Position numbers and translations under genes: made by a program
The notes under the pieces: generated by a model
Databases searched by the model: none
What the model saw: only the letters and a program-made list of their open reading frames with translations
What the model was told of the DNA's origin: nothing
Shown here: one piece after another, positions 54,001 to 61,744 of the stretch
Numbering within the stretch: position 1 is the first letter of the stretch
Layout of the letters: each line of letters opens with the position of its first letter
Source of the DNA: NORP240 sp965222175
GTDB taxonomy: Bacteria; Pseudomonadota; Gammaproteobacteria; Pseudomonadales; Pseudohongiellaceae
Direction: 5' to 3'
NCBI GenBank assembly: GCA_965222175.1
Contig: OZ244938.1
Span: 186,001-250,000 of the forward strand
Length of the DNA stretch: 64,000 bases

Positions 54001-54405
54001 GATAAACTGGACTATGACGGCATGTCGGATATTGCGCTGTGGGTCGAGGAAGCCGTGGTTTTTCTTGGCGGACGGGCGGCTCCGCTGCGGGTAACCCTGG
54101 AAGGAGCCACGGTGTCGGTTGACCAGTCCGCCGGCACGGCCCGGGAAGCCAGCCTGGGCACGCTTCCGGATTTTGCCTATGGCGGTGCAGGCGTCAAGCT
54201 CGCTGACGTGATGCCGGGAGGGGCGGCGGAAGCGGCAGGCCTTGCTGCCGGCGATATTCTGCTACGCTATGATGGTACTGAGATTACCGATCTGCAGGCC
54301 TACTCCAATCTCATCCGGGAATCAGAGCCGGGTCAACAGGTGCAGCTGTTAATACGGCGAGATGATGCCGAAATGGAGGTGGAAGTGGAACTGCGGTCAC
54401 GGTGA
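51094..54405 (+). CDS. Secreted fusion peptidase: M1-like, M28 and PDZ domains
   Basis: The 1103-residue protein has a signal peptide (ending near LSSQAQ) and GGGGAG-like ribosome binding sequence before the ATG. An M1 aminopeptidase-like domain carries HEILH (303-307) and Glu325 in NWSEGL. A region without motif follows (about 480-720), then an M28 domain with HYDHLG (His813), the Asp pair at 829-830, GEEAGLLGS and late His in HADYHRL. A C-terminal PDZ domain (DVMPGGAAEAAGLAAGDILL) ends the protein. Both catalytic sets look complete. Two exopeptidases on one chain suggest sequential trimming of peptides in the periplasm. Confidence 0.88.
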   Translation: MDSRPHSVTRVFYAVLLIATALSSQAQDNDVVHHSLRVTLDPKANYIAVEDTITLPSTLSRGQVEFLLNDQLTITDSSAEYSTSGRGDSATAVGINSTGAETAGSNRFTLVETGESPEVLQLRYEGTIFQQARQNSAQYSQSFSETSGIITEQGVYLNGASLWVPNFQHGLVSFELQVEFTPDAENWTAVSQGRATGVNAWAEPQPMEEIYLIAAEFTHYQDVADDVDMLVYLRTPDANLAARYLDATRRYLALYEPLLGDYPYDKFALVENFWETGYGMPSFTLLGSQIIRFPFIIDSSYPHEILHNWWGNGVYPDYTSGNWSEGLTAYLADHLFQEMNGLGAEYRKDNLIRYRNYVAGETDFPLTDFTSRTSAASQAVGYGKTLMMWHMLRLKVGDEQFIDALRSLYEEYRFQRAGFTEIAALFSSITGQDLQPFFNQWITRVGAPRLALEVEESDDGTGHVVIRQLQTDGSYRLEVPVAFYYDSQSEPRIVRVDVAARATEFTVEDYDSLQAVVVDPYFDLFRQLDREEIPPTIGQLFGAASIAFVIPRQDREHWIRLAEAFSAGVDASLIMAEDLEELPGDRSVWVLGRDNPFIDAVADGVAPYDAQFGESGLTLTGSRVEYTDRSSVLTARHPGNADLAIGWIHVDDMVAMPGMIEKLPHYGKYSFLSFVGDEPTNDVKGNWTSPDSPMVWLADDLPPGYQLPALPAVAPLAELPPKYLPGSLQRHVAALTAEAMGGRGIGTPGIDLAAAYIAEQFEASGLQPVNGSYFQEWQHRSADSGDLTLRNVVGLIPGSDPRLADAPVVIGAHYDHLGITADGMYPGADDNASGAGILIEVAARLARSFTPQRPLLFAAFTGEEAGLLGSRWLVENPPPPFQAERLFAMVNMDGVGRLEGRALQVFGADSAYEWPFMAQGIGFTIGVDSTLADNVIASSDHVPFLNNGIPAIHLFAGPHADYHRLTDTADKLDYDGMSDIALWVEEAVVFLGGRAAPLRVTLEGATVSVDQSAGTAREASLGTLPDFAYGGAGVKLADVMPGGAAEAAGLAAGDILLRYDGTEITDLQAYSNLIRESEPGQQVQLLIRRDDAEMEVEVELRSR

Positions 54406-54489
54406 GAGTTTCCGGCCCGGGCCGATAAGCAGGTCAGGCCGGCATGCCCCATGCGTAAACCAGCCCTGACCAATTGGCACCCGGTGACA

Positions 54490-54642
54490 TCACCGCATCT
54501 GCGTCAAGGCGACAACCGCGCCCAGCAGGAGAAATGTCATGAAAAACAGCATGCGTTTACTGACCTGGGATCTGTCCGGCGCCCAGTTGTAAGATTCTTC
54601 CTCCACGAACAGACAGTGGTCCACTTTTCTCGAAAATCGCAC
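54490..54642 (-). CDS. Small membrane protein (50 residues), missed by length cut-offs
   Basis: The frame begins at GTG (complement of 54640-54642) with a near-perfect GGAGG six bases upstream, and ends with TGA. The product has a charged front half (VRFSRKVDHCLFVEEESYNW) and a C-terminal membrane helix (MLFFMTFLLLGAVVALTQ) ending in Met-Arg. It occupies the 348-base gap between the peptidase and the M48 gene on the opposite strand. I know no family; the clear ribosome binding site and membrane helix make it a convincing small gene. Confidence 0.72.
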   Translation of the reverse strand: MRFSRKVDHCLFVEEESYNWAPDRSQVSKRMLFFMTFLLLGAVVALTQMR

Positions 54643-54753
54643 AAAAAACCTCCAATGCTGCTGATTTCAATTGGTTTCTAGTAAACAGTGTGTAGCCATC
54701 CCCTGACATCGACAAGTTCACAAAAGGGCAATATTCTGAGGAATTATGGCCAA

Positions 54754-55596
54754 TTGTGGCAGAGATCACGAAAACGCCGCCCTCACCTCGGCACCCGGCC
54801 ACTGCGATTGATCTGGCCGCTGTTGCTGAGCCTGGTCAGTGCCTGTGGCACCCTGACCCTGGAACAGGAAAAAGAGCTGGGTGAAGAACAGGTGGCGCAA
54901 CTGAACAGGCAGCTAAGCCTGGTCACCGCCAGGCCGGTGGTCGGCTACGTCAACCAGCTGGGCGGCGAACTTCTGGCGGCCGCGCCGGCTTCCGGGTACC
55001 AGGTCAGTTTCAGGGTGATCAACAGCAATGCGCTGAATGCCTTTGCCATTGCCGGCGGCAATATTTACGTGACCACCGGCGCTATTGTCGCCTCCCGAAA
55101 CTCGGCGGAGCTGGCGAGTATCCTGGCCCACGAAATAGCTCACGTCCGTCTTGGTCACATCAGGGACCACTATCACCGGTTTCGCAATTCCAGGACTGCC
55201 GCGGAGCTCACCGCCATTACCCTTGCGCTGATCACCGGCAACCCCTTTCTGGCCGGGGCCGGGGACTTTGCTGCCAACGTCGGATCTTCCGCCTATGTCG
55301 CCTCGCATTCCCGGGAAGCCGAGAGGGATGCCGACAGCATGGCTTTCGATATCATGCTGGCGGCCGGGTTCGATCCCCGTTCCCAGCTGACCCTTCTGTC
55401 CCGGCTTCATGCGGCAAGCCTGGTCCAGGATACCCCCCTGCCGTTTCTGCTTTCCCATCCCCTGCCGGCGGAGCGCGTGGAGGAAGCCCGACTGCGCATC
55501 TCGGGGGTGTCGCAGCGCGATACCTGGCAGATCCGGGATGGCGGGTCGCTGGAAGAGATCCAGGCTTTGCTGCTGCCCCGGGGAACCTCTGACTGA
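54754..55596 (+). CDS. M48-family metalloprotease lipoprotein
   Basis: From the TTG at 54754 (GAGGA 11 bases upstream) the product has 280 residues; the frame is open to a GTG at 54688 without ribosome binding site. A basic front and lipobox LVSAC make it a lipoprotein. The zinc site is HEIAH (126-130), with the third ligand Glu in SREAERDADSMA, as in BepA/LoiP-type M48 peptidases that help outer-membrane protein quality control. It ends early, with no TPR region as in BepA. The last codons and stop are part of the repeat element at 55582. Confidence 0.87.
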   Translation: MWQRSRKRRPHLGTRPLRLIWPLLLSLVSACGTLTLEQEKELGEEQVAQLNRQLSLVTARPVVGYVNQLGGELLAAAPASGYQVSFRVINSNALNAFAIAGGNIYVTTGAIVASRNSAELASILAHEIAHVRLGHIRDHYHRFRNSRTAAELTAITLALITGNPFLAGAGDFAANVGSSAYVASHSREAERDADSMAFDIMLAAGFDPRSQLTLLSRLHAASLVQDTPLPFLLSHPLPAERVEEARLRISGVSQRDTWQIRDGGSLEEIQALLLPRGTSD

Positions 55597-55735
55597 TTAT
55601 GGAATTGCACTGCGGGAGTCTGTCGGGCGCCACCGCCTTCGTTGCCTTGCCTTGACAGGCCGACCCATGCCGGCGGCAAGGCGTCTCGTCAGTTAAGGCG
55701 CCTGAAAGCCAGCGTATTTCCCTAATCCTGAACTT
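55582..55735 (+). repeat. Structured intergenic repeat, copy B, with imperfect terminal inverted repeats
   Basis: The left end, GGAACCTCTGACTGATTA (55582-55599), is the inverse of the CAGAGGTTCC motif and is loosely mirrored by GTATTTCCCTAATCCTGAAC at 55714-55733. Between them 55635-55727 matches copy A (28871-28963) at 79/93, with the inner stem GCCTTG/CAAGGC showing covariation. The M48 stop codon lies within the left end. Confidence 0.7.
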
Positions 55736-55822
55736 GCTGTTGTCTTGCCTGGGAATCCATGTTGAACTACGGCGATTGCAGCGGCCTGGCGGGTGAAGGC
55801 TGAATGGCAGGAGGATGGGTGC

Positions 55823-56854
55823 ATGAAACTATTTTTCAGCGTGATCAAGGTACTGGGAGTGGCATTGATGATTGGCTGTGGCAGCGGCGCAGTGGCGCAG
55901 AAACTTGTCGTCGCCCACCGTGGCGCCAGTGGTTACCTGCCGGAACATACGCTGGCAGCGAAATCCATGGCCTATGCCATGGGTGCCGACTATATCGAAC
56001 AGGACGTGGTAATGACCCGGGACGATCATCTCATCGTACTGCATGACATTACCCTGGATCGCACCACCGACGTCGCCACAAGATTTCCCGGCAGGGCACG
56101 GCAGGACGGCAGGCATTACGTCGTGGATTTCACGCTTGCAGAAATCAGGACATTGCAGGTCCATGAAGGCGTACGGCGGAGTGACAACGGTACCCGGGCG
56201 ATCTATGAAAACCGGTTTCCTGTGGGCAAGTCCCGATTTCAGGTCAACACGCTGGCAGAGGAAATCGAACTGATCCAGGGCCTGAACCGGTCCACCGGGC
56301 GGGAAGCGGGCATTTACCCCGAGGTAAAGTCGCCAGGGTTTCACCACAACGAGGGCAAGGATCTCAGTACCGCGCTGATTTCAGTACTCAAGGAATACGG
56401 CTACACCAGCAAGGAAGACAAGGTCTTTGTGCAGACCTTCGAGTTCGAGGAGCTTAAACGCCTGTACGAGGAAGTCATGCCGGCGGCCGGAGTTTCCCTG
56501 CGCCTGGTTCAGCTGATGGGCAACGGCGAGCAATATGAATGGATGCTGGATTCCGCGGGAATGGGGGAGGTGGCACGTTATGCCGATGGCCTGGGTCCCG
56601 ATAAAAGCATGATCATTCCGTCATCGTCCGAGGCCGGCGACGTCAAACCTACCGGCCTGGTCGAACTGGCCCATCGACATGGCCTTGACGTTCATCCCTA
56701 CACGTTCAGGCTGGATCCCGGGCAAATTCCCGGCTATGCCGATGGTTTCGAGCAGATGCTGGAACTGTTCCTGTTCGATGCCGGCGTCGATGGCCTGTTC
56801 ACGGATTTTCCCGATCGGGCGGTACAGTTCCTGAAAGCCCGCGGTGAGCGATAG
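55823..56854 (+). CDS. glpQ: Periplasmic glycerophosphodiester phosphodiesterase
   Basis: The ATG at 55823 follows AGGAGG at good spacing; the upstream in-frame start at 55793 is less likely. The 343-residue protein has a signal peptide (FSVIKVLGVALMIG...AVAQ) and the GDPD catalytic motifs HRGASGYLPEHT (His32) and EQD, then LHDITLDRTT (His74). The length matches periplasmic GlpQ (358 in E. coli), which releases glycerol-3-phosphate from deacylated phospholipids. No ugp or glp transporter is nearby. The TIM barrel looks complete to the C-terminus (LFDAGVDGLFTDFPDRAV). Confidence 0.92.
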   Translation: MKLFFSVIKVLGVALMIGCGSGAVAQKLVVAHRGASGYLPEHTLAAKSMAYAMGADYIEQDVVMTRDDHLIVLHDITLDRTTDVATRFPGRARQDGRHYVVDFTLAEIRTLQVHEGVRRSDNGTRAIYENRFPVGKSRFQVNTLAEEIELIQGLNRSTGREAGIYPEVKSPGFHHNEGKDLSTALISVLKEYGYTSKEDKVFVQTFEFEELKRLYEEVMPAAGVSLRLVQLMGNGEQYEWMLDSAGMGEVARYADGLGPDKSMIIPSSSEAGDVKPTGLVELAHRHGLDVHPYTFRLDPGQIPGYADGFEQMLELFLFDAGVDGLFTDFPDRAVQFLKARGER

Positions 56855-56882
56855 GGTCGGTTGCATCACGGGGCTGATTAGA

Positions 56883-56909
56883 GCACTTCCCAAATTAACC
56901 AGAGGTTCC
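56883..56909 (+). repeat. CAGAGGTTCC boundary motif upstream of the SDR gene
   Basis: GCACTTCCCAAATTAAC leads into CAGAGGTTCC, matching the ends of the other copies. CTGATTA just before it can pair imperfectly with TTAACCAG, so it has the same small hairpin form as the element at 32314. Confidence 0.55.
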
Positions 56910-56934
56910 TTGGAGCCCACTGAAGGATAGCAGC

Positions 56935-57627
56935 ATGGCAAGCGTACTAATTACGGGCACAAATCGGGGTATCGGACTGGAATTCGTGTCCCGTTTCCTG
57001 GATCAGGGACATTCGGTCATCGCCACCTGTCGTGAACCGGCTAACGCCGTGAAACTCCGGGAGCTGGGTGCCGACGCTTCACGTCTGCGGGTCCTGCAGC
57101 TGGATGTCTCCAGTGCCGACAGTCGGGCGGGTTTTGTCAACGAACTGGGCGATGAGGCAATCGATGTCTTTATTAACAACGCGGGGATCTACGGGCCAAG
57201 AGCCGCCCAGTTTGGCAAGGTAACGGAAGCGGAGTGGCTGCAGGTATTCCAGGTCAATACGGTGGCGCCACTGCTGTTGACCCAGGAGCTGATTGAAAAC
57301 TTCCGACGTGGCGAAAACACCAGGCTGGTATACGTCACCTCCAAGATGGGGTCGATCGCGGACAACCAGAGCGGAGGCAGTTACGTCTATCGTAGCTCGA
57401 AAACAGCGCTTAACCAGGTGGTGAAAAGCCTCGCTGCTGACCTGGCGGATGACGGGTTGACCGCGATAGTGATTCATCCCGGCTGGGTACAGACCGATAT
57501 GGGTGGGCCCAATGCGCTGATTGATACAGCCACCAGTGTTGCGGGCATGATGTCCGTCATTGACGGTCTTTCACCGGCAGACTCGGGCAGGTTTTTCAAT
57601 TACGACGGAGCCGAGATCCCCTGGTAG
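56935..57627 (+). CDS. Short-chain dehydrogenase/reductase
   Basis: The 230-residue protein is a classical SDR: cofactor motif TGTNRGIG (residues 7-14), NNAG at the end of beta 4, catalytic Ser in VYVTSKMGS, and YVYRSSK with the catalytic Tyr and Lys. It resembles the C-factor-like branch (short, one domain). The oxidoreductase substrate is not known. AAGGA precedes the ATG. It stands between glpQ and the copper module on the same strand but is not tightly linked to either. Confidence 0.9.
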   Translation: MASVLITGTNRGIGLEFVSRFLDQGHSVIATCREPANAVKLRELGADASRLRVLQLDVSSADSRAGFVNELGDEAIDVFINNAGIYGPRAAQFGKVTEAEWLQVFQVNTVAPLLLTQELIENFRRGENTRLVYVTSKMGSIADNQSGGSYVYRSSKTALNQVVKSLAADLADDGLTAIVIHPGWVQTDMGGPNALIDTATSVAGMMSVIDGLSPADSGRFFNYDGAEIPW

Positions 57628-57808
57628 GCCCGTACCGACTCTTGCCAACCCACGGCGCCAACCCGCGGCGCCGGCGCAGCGGCCCGGTGGAAGCGGGCTT
57701 TCCCGTGCCATTCCGGAGTTGCCGCCGCCGTCCCATTGTCTTGCGGATTGTGGTAACGTTGGCGGCCTTCTCGCAGCGGCTACTTCTCAGGCAGTGCAGA
57801 CAGTTACT

Positions 57809-58435
57809 ATGACGTTTTCCCCTCTCCGTGCCGTGTTCACAGCCCTGTTGCTGCTATCCCTGTGGATAAACCAATCCGCCCGGGCTCATGGTGGCGTAGT
57901 GCTGGATGAGGATCGCTGCCTGATCAATATCGGCTTCCTCACCGCCCATTTTACCGTGTACCAGCCGGAAACCAGTGCCAATGAAGAATTCTGCGAGGAT
58001 ATACCGGAGGTATCGGCAAGCGTGTTCGTGATGGAGTATCTGCACGATTTCCTGCGGGAGATGCCCGTGGATTTTCGCATTATCCGTGATATCAATGACG
58101 TCGGGGAGTTCGCCCGCTGGGAAGATGTTCAGGCAATCCAGGACCTGGAGGCGGCCACGGTGTTTTACCAGCCGCCGGTAATCCAGTCCGACGGAAATTA
58201 CACAGCCGAGTATAGCTTTCAGGAAGAAGGGACCTATATCGGGGTGGTAACCGCCCGGCATCCGGATGGTGAGCGAAACTACAATGCCGTCTTCTTTTTC
58301 CAGGTTGGCGGCATGGAATGGGGAACGCTGCCATTGTTCATCGGTATACTGGTGTTGCTGCAGCTGGGGTACTGGCTGTCAAATGGCGGCTGGGAAAAAT
58401 GGCGCAGCAAGACTACAGGAGACCAGGCTTCCTGA
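57809..58435 (+). CDS. Membrane-anchored periplasmic protein of a copper module
   Basis: From the ATG at 57809 the 208-residue product has a signal peptide (LRAVFTALLLLSLWINQSARA), a periplasmic Ig-like region beginning HGGVVLDEDRC with a second Cys in EEFCEDIPE, and a C-terminal membrane helix (LPLFIGILVLLQLGYWL). The His after the signal cleavage site and the two Cys could bind metal. The stop overlaps the start of the multicopper oxidase gene (TGATG), so they are co-translated. No family is named; FixH/YtkA-like domains are the nearest type I know. Confidence 0.68.
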   Translation: MTFSPLRAVFTALLLLSLWINQSARAHGGVVLDEDRCLINIGFLTAHFTVYQPETSANEEFCEDIPEVSASVFVMEYLHDFLREMPVDFRIIRDINDVGEFARWEDVQAIQDLEAATVFYQPPVIQSDGNYTAEYSFQEEGTYIGVVTARHPDGERNYNAVFFFQVGGMEWGTLPLFIGILVLLQLGYWLSNGGWEKWRSKTTGDQAS

Positions 58436-60180
58436 TGAATTCCAGAACGACCGGTCTGCTAATTGCCGGGTTACAGCTGGTCATTGCCAGCGTCATCACG
58501 GTCCTGCTGGTCCCGGACCACTGGTATTCCGATGGCATGCGGATCAGGATGGCCCGGTGGTTGGGCACTCCCGCATACCAGCAACCGGTAGACACTCAGG
58601 CGGGGTTTACCCGGGAAGGATCGGAACCGTTGCCAGCGTCGGCAGAAGCCGTGCAATCTGCGCCGCCGGCTGAACTCTGTCCCCCGGACCCTGGCAACAG
58701 CAGGCAGGCGCTGCTGATAGAGGGAGTGCCGGTACGGGAGTCGCTGGCCTGTCGGGTCGATAATCCCTATGCCGTGGCTGCCTTCGTGCGGGGAACCAAC
58801 AATGTTTCCCGGGAAACCCTGCTGGCGGCGGGACTTACGCCGGATGCCGTGACCAAGGGGGCTGACCTTGACGGCGACGGAGACCCGGACGTAATTCACC
58901 TGCGCCTTGAAGTGGTGGAGCTGAATGGCGGTTCACCGGATACTGACGAACCCGTAACCAGTTTCGAAGTGGCTCCCGGGGTCACTCCCGGCCTGTGGGC
59001 TTTCGCGCCCAAGTCATTCGGCATGGCCACCGTCAATTTCGAGTCCAACCAGGCCAAGGACCTGCTGCGGGCCCCGTCACCCACTATTCGGGTTGAACAG
59101 GGGGACCGGATCCAGATTACCCTGGAAAACACCCATTATCTCGGGCACACCATCCATTTTCATGGTGTCGATCACGCCTTTCTCGATGCCGCCGGCGAGG
59201 GCAATGACGGTGTTCCCGTTACCAGCGAACTGCCGCTTGAGCCGGGCAATGCGCGAACCTACGAACTGCAGCCCCGGCAACCCGGTACCATGTTTTATCA
59301 CTGCCACGTGCAGGTTCAGGTGCACGTGATGATGGGCTTACAGGGCATGTTCGTGGTGGAGGAGAACCGTCCAGACAACTGGCTGCAGACTCTGAATATC
59401 GGTGGTGGTCATGTGCGCGCACCGTCGGTGACATCCCTCGAAACCTACGATGAAGAATACGATCTGCATTTTTCGGACCTGGATACCGGATTGAACAACC
59501 GGATTCAGCTCAGTAACAATGTCGATGAAATTGAACGGCAGGTAAACAGGGCGTATAACATAACAGCCTCGACCAGTGACTATTACCTGCTCAATGGCCG
59601 GGCCTTTCCGCTGACCTTCCAGGAATCACTGGTTATCGTCGAGCCGAACCAGCTGGTCAAGCTCCGGGTTCTCAATGGCGGCAGCGTCGGTCTGGCATTG
59701 CATACCCACGGGCACAAGACGACGGCCACTCATTATGACGGCGTGGCGCTGCAGCCGGCTGCGCGGGTGACCCGCGACGTGTTCTGGCTGGCCAGTGCCC
59801 AGCGCGCTGACCTGGAACTGGATACCACCAACGACGGGCTGCATGCCTTCGGCAGCGGTGTCTGGTTACTGCATGATCACCAGGAAAGAGGAGTTACCAA
59901 CAACGGTCTGGGACCAGGCGGTAATCTTGGTGCCGTGGTGTACCGCGAGTTTCTGGGTGAGGATGGCTGGCCGCAGACCAGTGGTGAAAACCTGGCGCAA
60001 TACTTTCAGGCGGACTACTACCGCCGACAGACCACCGGTGAACAGCGAGGCACATCGCTGTCAACGGGCCTGTTCCTCAGGTTGCTGGTCCTGGGCGTCG
60101 CCATCGGAGCGCTTGCCGCCAGCCTGATGTCACTGTTCCGCCTGCTCAGCGGCCGCCAGGCCACTCCCGGGATCAGGTGA
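58435..60180 (+). CDS. Membrane-anchored multicopper oxidase
   Basis: The 581-residue protein has an N-terminal anchor (GLLIAGLQLVIASVITVLLV) and two cupredoxin-like regions. All four HxH pairs of the trinuclear site are present: H241-F-H243, HCH (289-291), HTHGH and HDH. The T1 ligands Cys290, a His six residues on, and Met follow in the HCHVQVQVHVMMGLQGM stretch. It should oxidise a periplasmic substrate with reduction of O2 to water. Laccase-like, cuprous oxidase and nitrite reductase-like roles are possible. It overlaps the upstream gene and is followed at 9 bases by a tethered cupredoxin, a likely electron partner. Confidence 0.85.
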   Translation: MNSRTTGLLIAGLQLVIASVITVLLVPDHWYSDGMRIRMARWLGTPAYQQPVDTQAGFTREGSEPLPASAEAVQSAPPAELCPPDPGNSRQALLIEGVPVRESLACRVDNPYAVAAFVRGTNNVSRETLLAAGLTPDAVTKGADLDGDGDPDVIHLRLEVVELNGGSPDTDEPVTSFEVAPGVTPGLWAFAPKSFGMATVNFESNQAKDLLRAPSPTIRVEQGDRIQITLENTHYLGHTIHFHGVDHAFLDAAGEGNDGVPVTSELPLEPGNARTYELQPRQPGTMFYHCHVQVQVHVMMGLQGMFVVEENRPDNWLQTLNIGGGHVRAPSVTSLETYDEEYDLHFSDLDTGLNNRIQLSNNVDEIERQVNRAYNITASTSDYYLLNGRAFPLTFQESLVIVEPNQLVKLRVLNGGSVGLALHTHGHKTTATHYDGVALQPAARVTRDVFWLASAQRADLELDTTNDGLHAFGSGVWLLHDHQERGVTNNGLGPGGNLGAVVYREFLGEDGWPQTSGENLAQYFQADYYRRQTTGEQRGTSLSTGLFLRLLVLGVAIGALAASLMSLFRLLSGRQATPGIR

Positions 60181-60188
60181 GCCTGACG

Positions 60189-60899
60189 ATGAGAATAACC
60201 ACTGCCAGCAGGGTGCTGTTGTTGCTGTCCCTGGCCATACCCCATGCCGCAGCCCAGGACCAGCTGCCCGGCTCCCCGGACAACGGTGTGCAACAGGGAA
60301 GCGACCACATCGAGCATGATCCGCGGACCATGTCGGGAATGCAGTTTGACCAGACCGGCATGGTGATGAATGCCAATGCCACGGAATTGCCCAGGGACTG
60401 TGACGAGATAGCGGCAAGCCACGAATTCACGGTGACGGTCGGTCGGCGCTGGGCTGAATCGTTTCCCGGTACCGTGTTTGGCATGAGCGAGCATGAATTT
60501 CGCGTGGAGCCTTGCAGTCTTGTCACCGTTACCCTGGTCAACGAGGACGAAGTGAGACATCAGTGGATGCTCCATGGACTGCCGCGGTATCTTTATCCCC
60601 AGGGTATGTTTCATCTTGAAGCTGCTGGCGGCGAGACGCGCTCGGGTACATTTATCGTCCCCAGCGATAACCGGACCTACCTGGTCCATTGCGACATGAC
60701 GCAGCACATGGAAAAAGGGATGAAAGCGCAGCTGGTGGTGGGATCGGGAAGCGGTGACCTGTGGAGTATTCCCGGAATCAGCCGGGATTTCCGGGATTCA
60801 CGGCAGGTAACGATGCTGGACCTGTTTCTGGTAACAAGCATGGCAGTGATGAGTTTCCTGGTACTGGTATTTCTCGGCAGGAGTCAGACCAGAGGCTGA
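60189..60899 (+). CDS. Membrane-tethered cupredoxin
   Basis: The ATG at 60189 follows AGGTGA by 8 bases; a GTG at 60177 overlapping the oxidase stop would add four residues. The 236-residue product has a signal peptide (VLLLLSLAIPHAAAQ), a Met-rich linker, a cupredoxin domain and a C-terminal helix (MLDLFLVTSMAVMSFLVLVF). The T1 ligand set is complete: His124, Cys168, His173 and Met178 (HCDMTQHMEKGM). It is probably the copper or electron shuttle for the oxidase encoded directly upstream. About 232 bases without gene follow. Confidence 0.85.
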   Translation: MRITTASRVLLLLSLAIPHAAAQDQLPGSPDNGVQQGSDHIEHDPRTMSGMQFDQTGMVMNANATELPRDCDEIAASHEFTVTVGRRWAESFPGTVFGMSEHEFRVEPCSLVTVTLVNEDEVRHQWMLHGLPRYLYPQGMFHLEAAGGETRSGTFIVPSDNRTYLVHCDMTQHMEKGMKAQLVVGSGSGDLWSIPGISRDFRDSRQVTMLDLFLVTSMAVMSFLVLVFLGRSQTRG

Positions 60900-60986
60900 A
60901 AAGTCGTCGCAGCGGAAGTCAGGTGGCCCAATTTGGAGCCATTTACCGCCAACTGCCGTATTTTCGTCAGATCACGCTAAAAAGAA

Positions 60987-61002
60987 CCTGCAAAAATGCA
61001 GG
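60987..61002 (-). terminator. Small hairpin with T-rich flank on the minus strand
   Basis: CCTGCA and TGCAGG form a perfect 6-bp stem around AAAA. Read on the minus strand it is followed by TTCTTTTT, the form of an intrinsic terminator, yet no minus-strand gene lies upstream. It may be bidirectional or fortuitous. Confidence 0.35.
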
Positions 61003-61131
61003 AAAACGTGCAAACTAGCGGTCGGCGCACGCGGCATTGCTGTGCCTGTAATGTGCCGACAATAGTGATTACCAGGGAAACCATCGCAATTCCCGCCCCG
61101 GTTTTCCGGTATCGACACGAGCGGCAATACC

Positions 61132-61689
61132 ATGTCTGCAACGGCGAAGATACTGAGGTTGAACAAGGCAGGCCATCCAGTGGCCTGGCTGACCCGTGAG
61201 GAAACGGCGACACTGATTGTCAAGGAACAGGTAATCTGGTCGCTGGGAAAAACCGTGCTGGAAATTCGCGGGGGCTACAATCGCCTGGGAATACAGACAA
61301 TCCTGAAGCTTCCCAGCATTGTCGCCTGTGACGGAAAAGTTCACATGGACGATTTCGATCCACCACTGGAAAACAAGTTCCTGTTTCGCCGCGATAAGAA
61401 CATGTGCCTGTACTGCGGTGGCACCTTCGCTACCAGTGACCTTTCCCGGGACCATGTATTACCTCTTTCCCGGGGAGGCAGGGACCTCTGGACCAACGTT
61501 GTCACTTCCTGTCGCCGCTGCAACAATCGCAAGGCTGACCGTAACCCCGAAGAATCCGGTATGGAACTGCTGGCCGTTCCCTTTGTGCCCAACCAATACG
61601 AGTTCCTCTACCTGTCAAACCATAATGTTCTGGCCGACCAGATGGAATTTCTCCGCGCCAGGTTTTCCACCCATATCAAGTTGTCCTGA
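61132..61689 (+). CDS. HNH endonuclease
   Basis: The 185-residue protein has an N-terminal region of unknown fold and a C-terminal HNH domain: CLYCGG and CRRCNNRKADRNP supply the structural zinc Cys, and RDHVLPLSRGG carries the catalytic His. It is of the stand-alone type widespread in bacteria, with no known target and no restriction partner here. No intein, intron or phage context is visible. It is cytoplasmic. Confidence 0.88.
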   Translation: MSATAKILRLNKAGHPVAWLTREETATLIVKEQVIWSLGKTVLEIRGGYNRLGIQTILKLPSIVACDGKVHMDDFDPPLENKFLFRRDKNMCLYCGGTFATSDLSRDHVLPLSRGGRDLWTNVVTSCRRCNNRKADRNPEESGMELLAVPFVPNQYEFLYLSNHNVLADQMEFLRARFSTHIKLS

Positions 61690-61744
61690 TCCCGCCGTAC
61701 GCTTATGGAAACCGATGTAATGAACTCAATGGGAGAGTGAATCC

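Noticed and set aside
61132..61689. HNH gene as part of a restriction or defence island
   Set aside because: Neighbours are a cupredoxin and an FG-GAP lipoprotein; no methylase, helicase, toxin or reverse transcriptase is adjacent.
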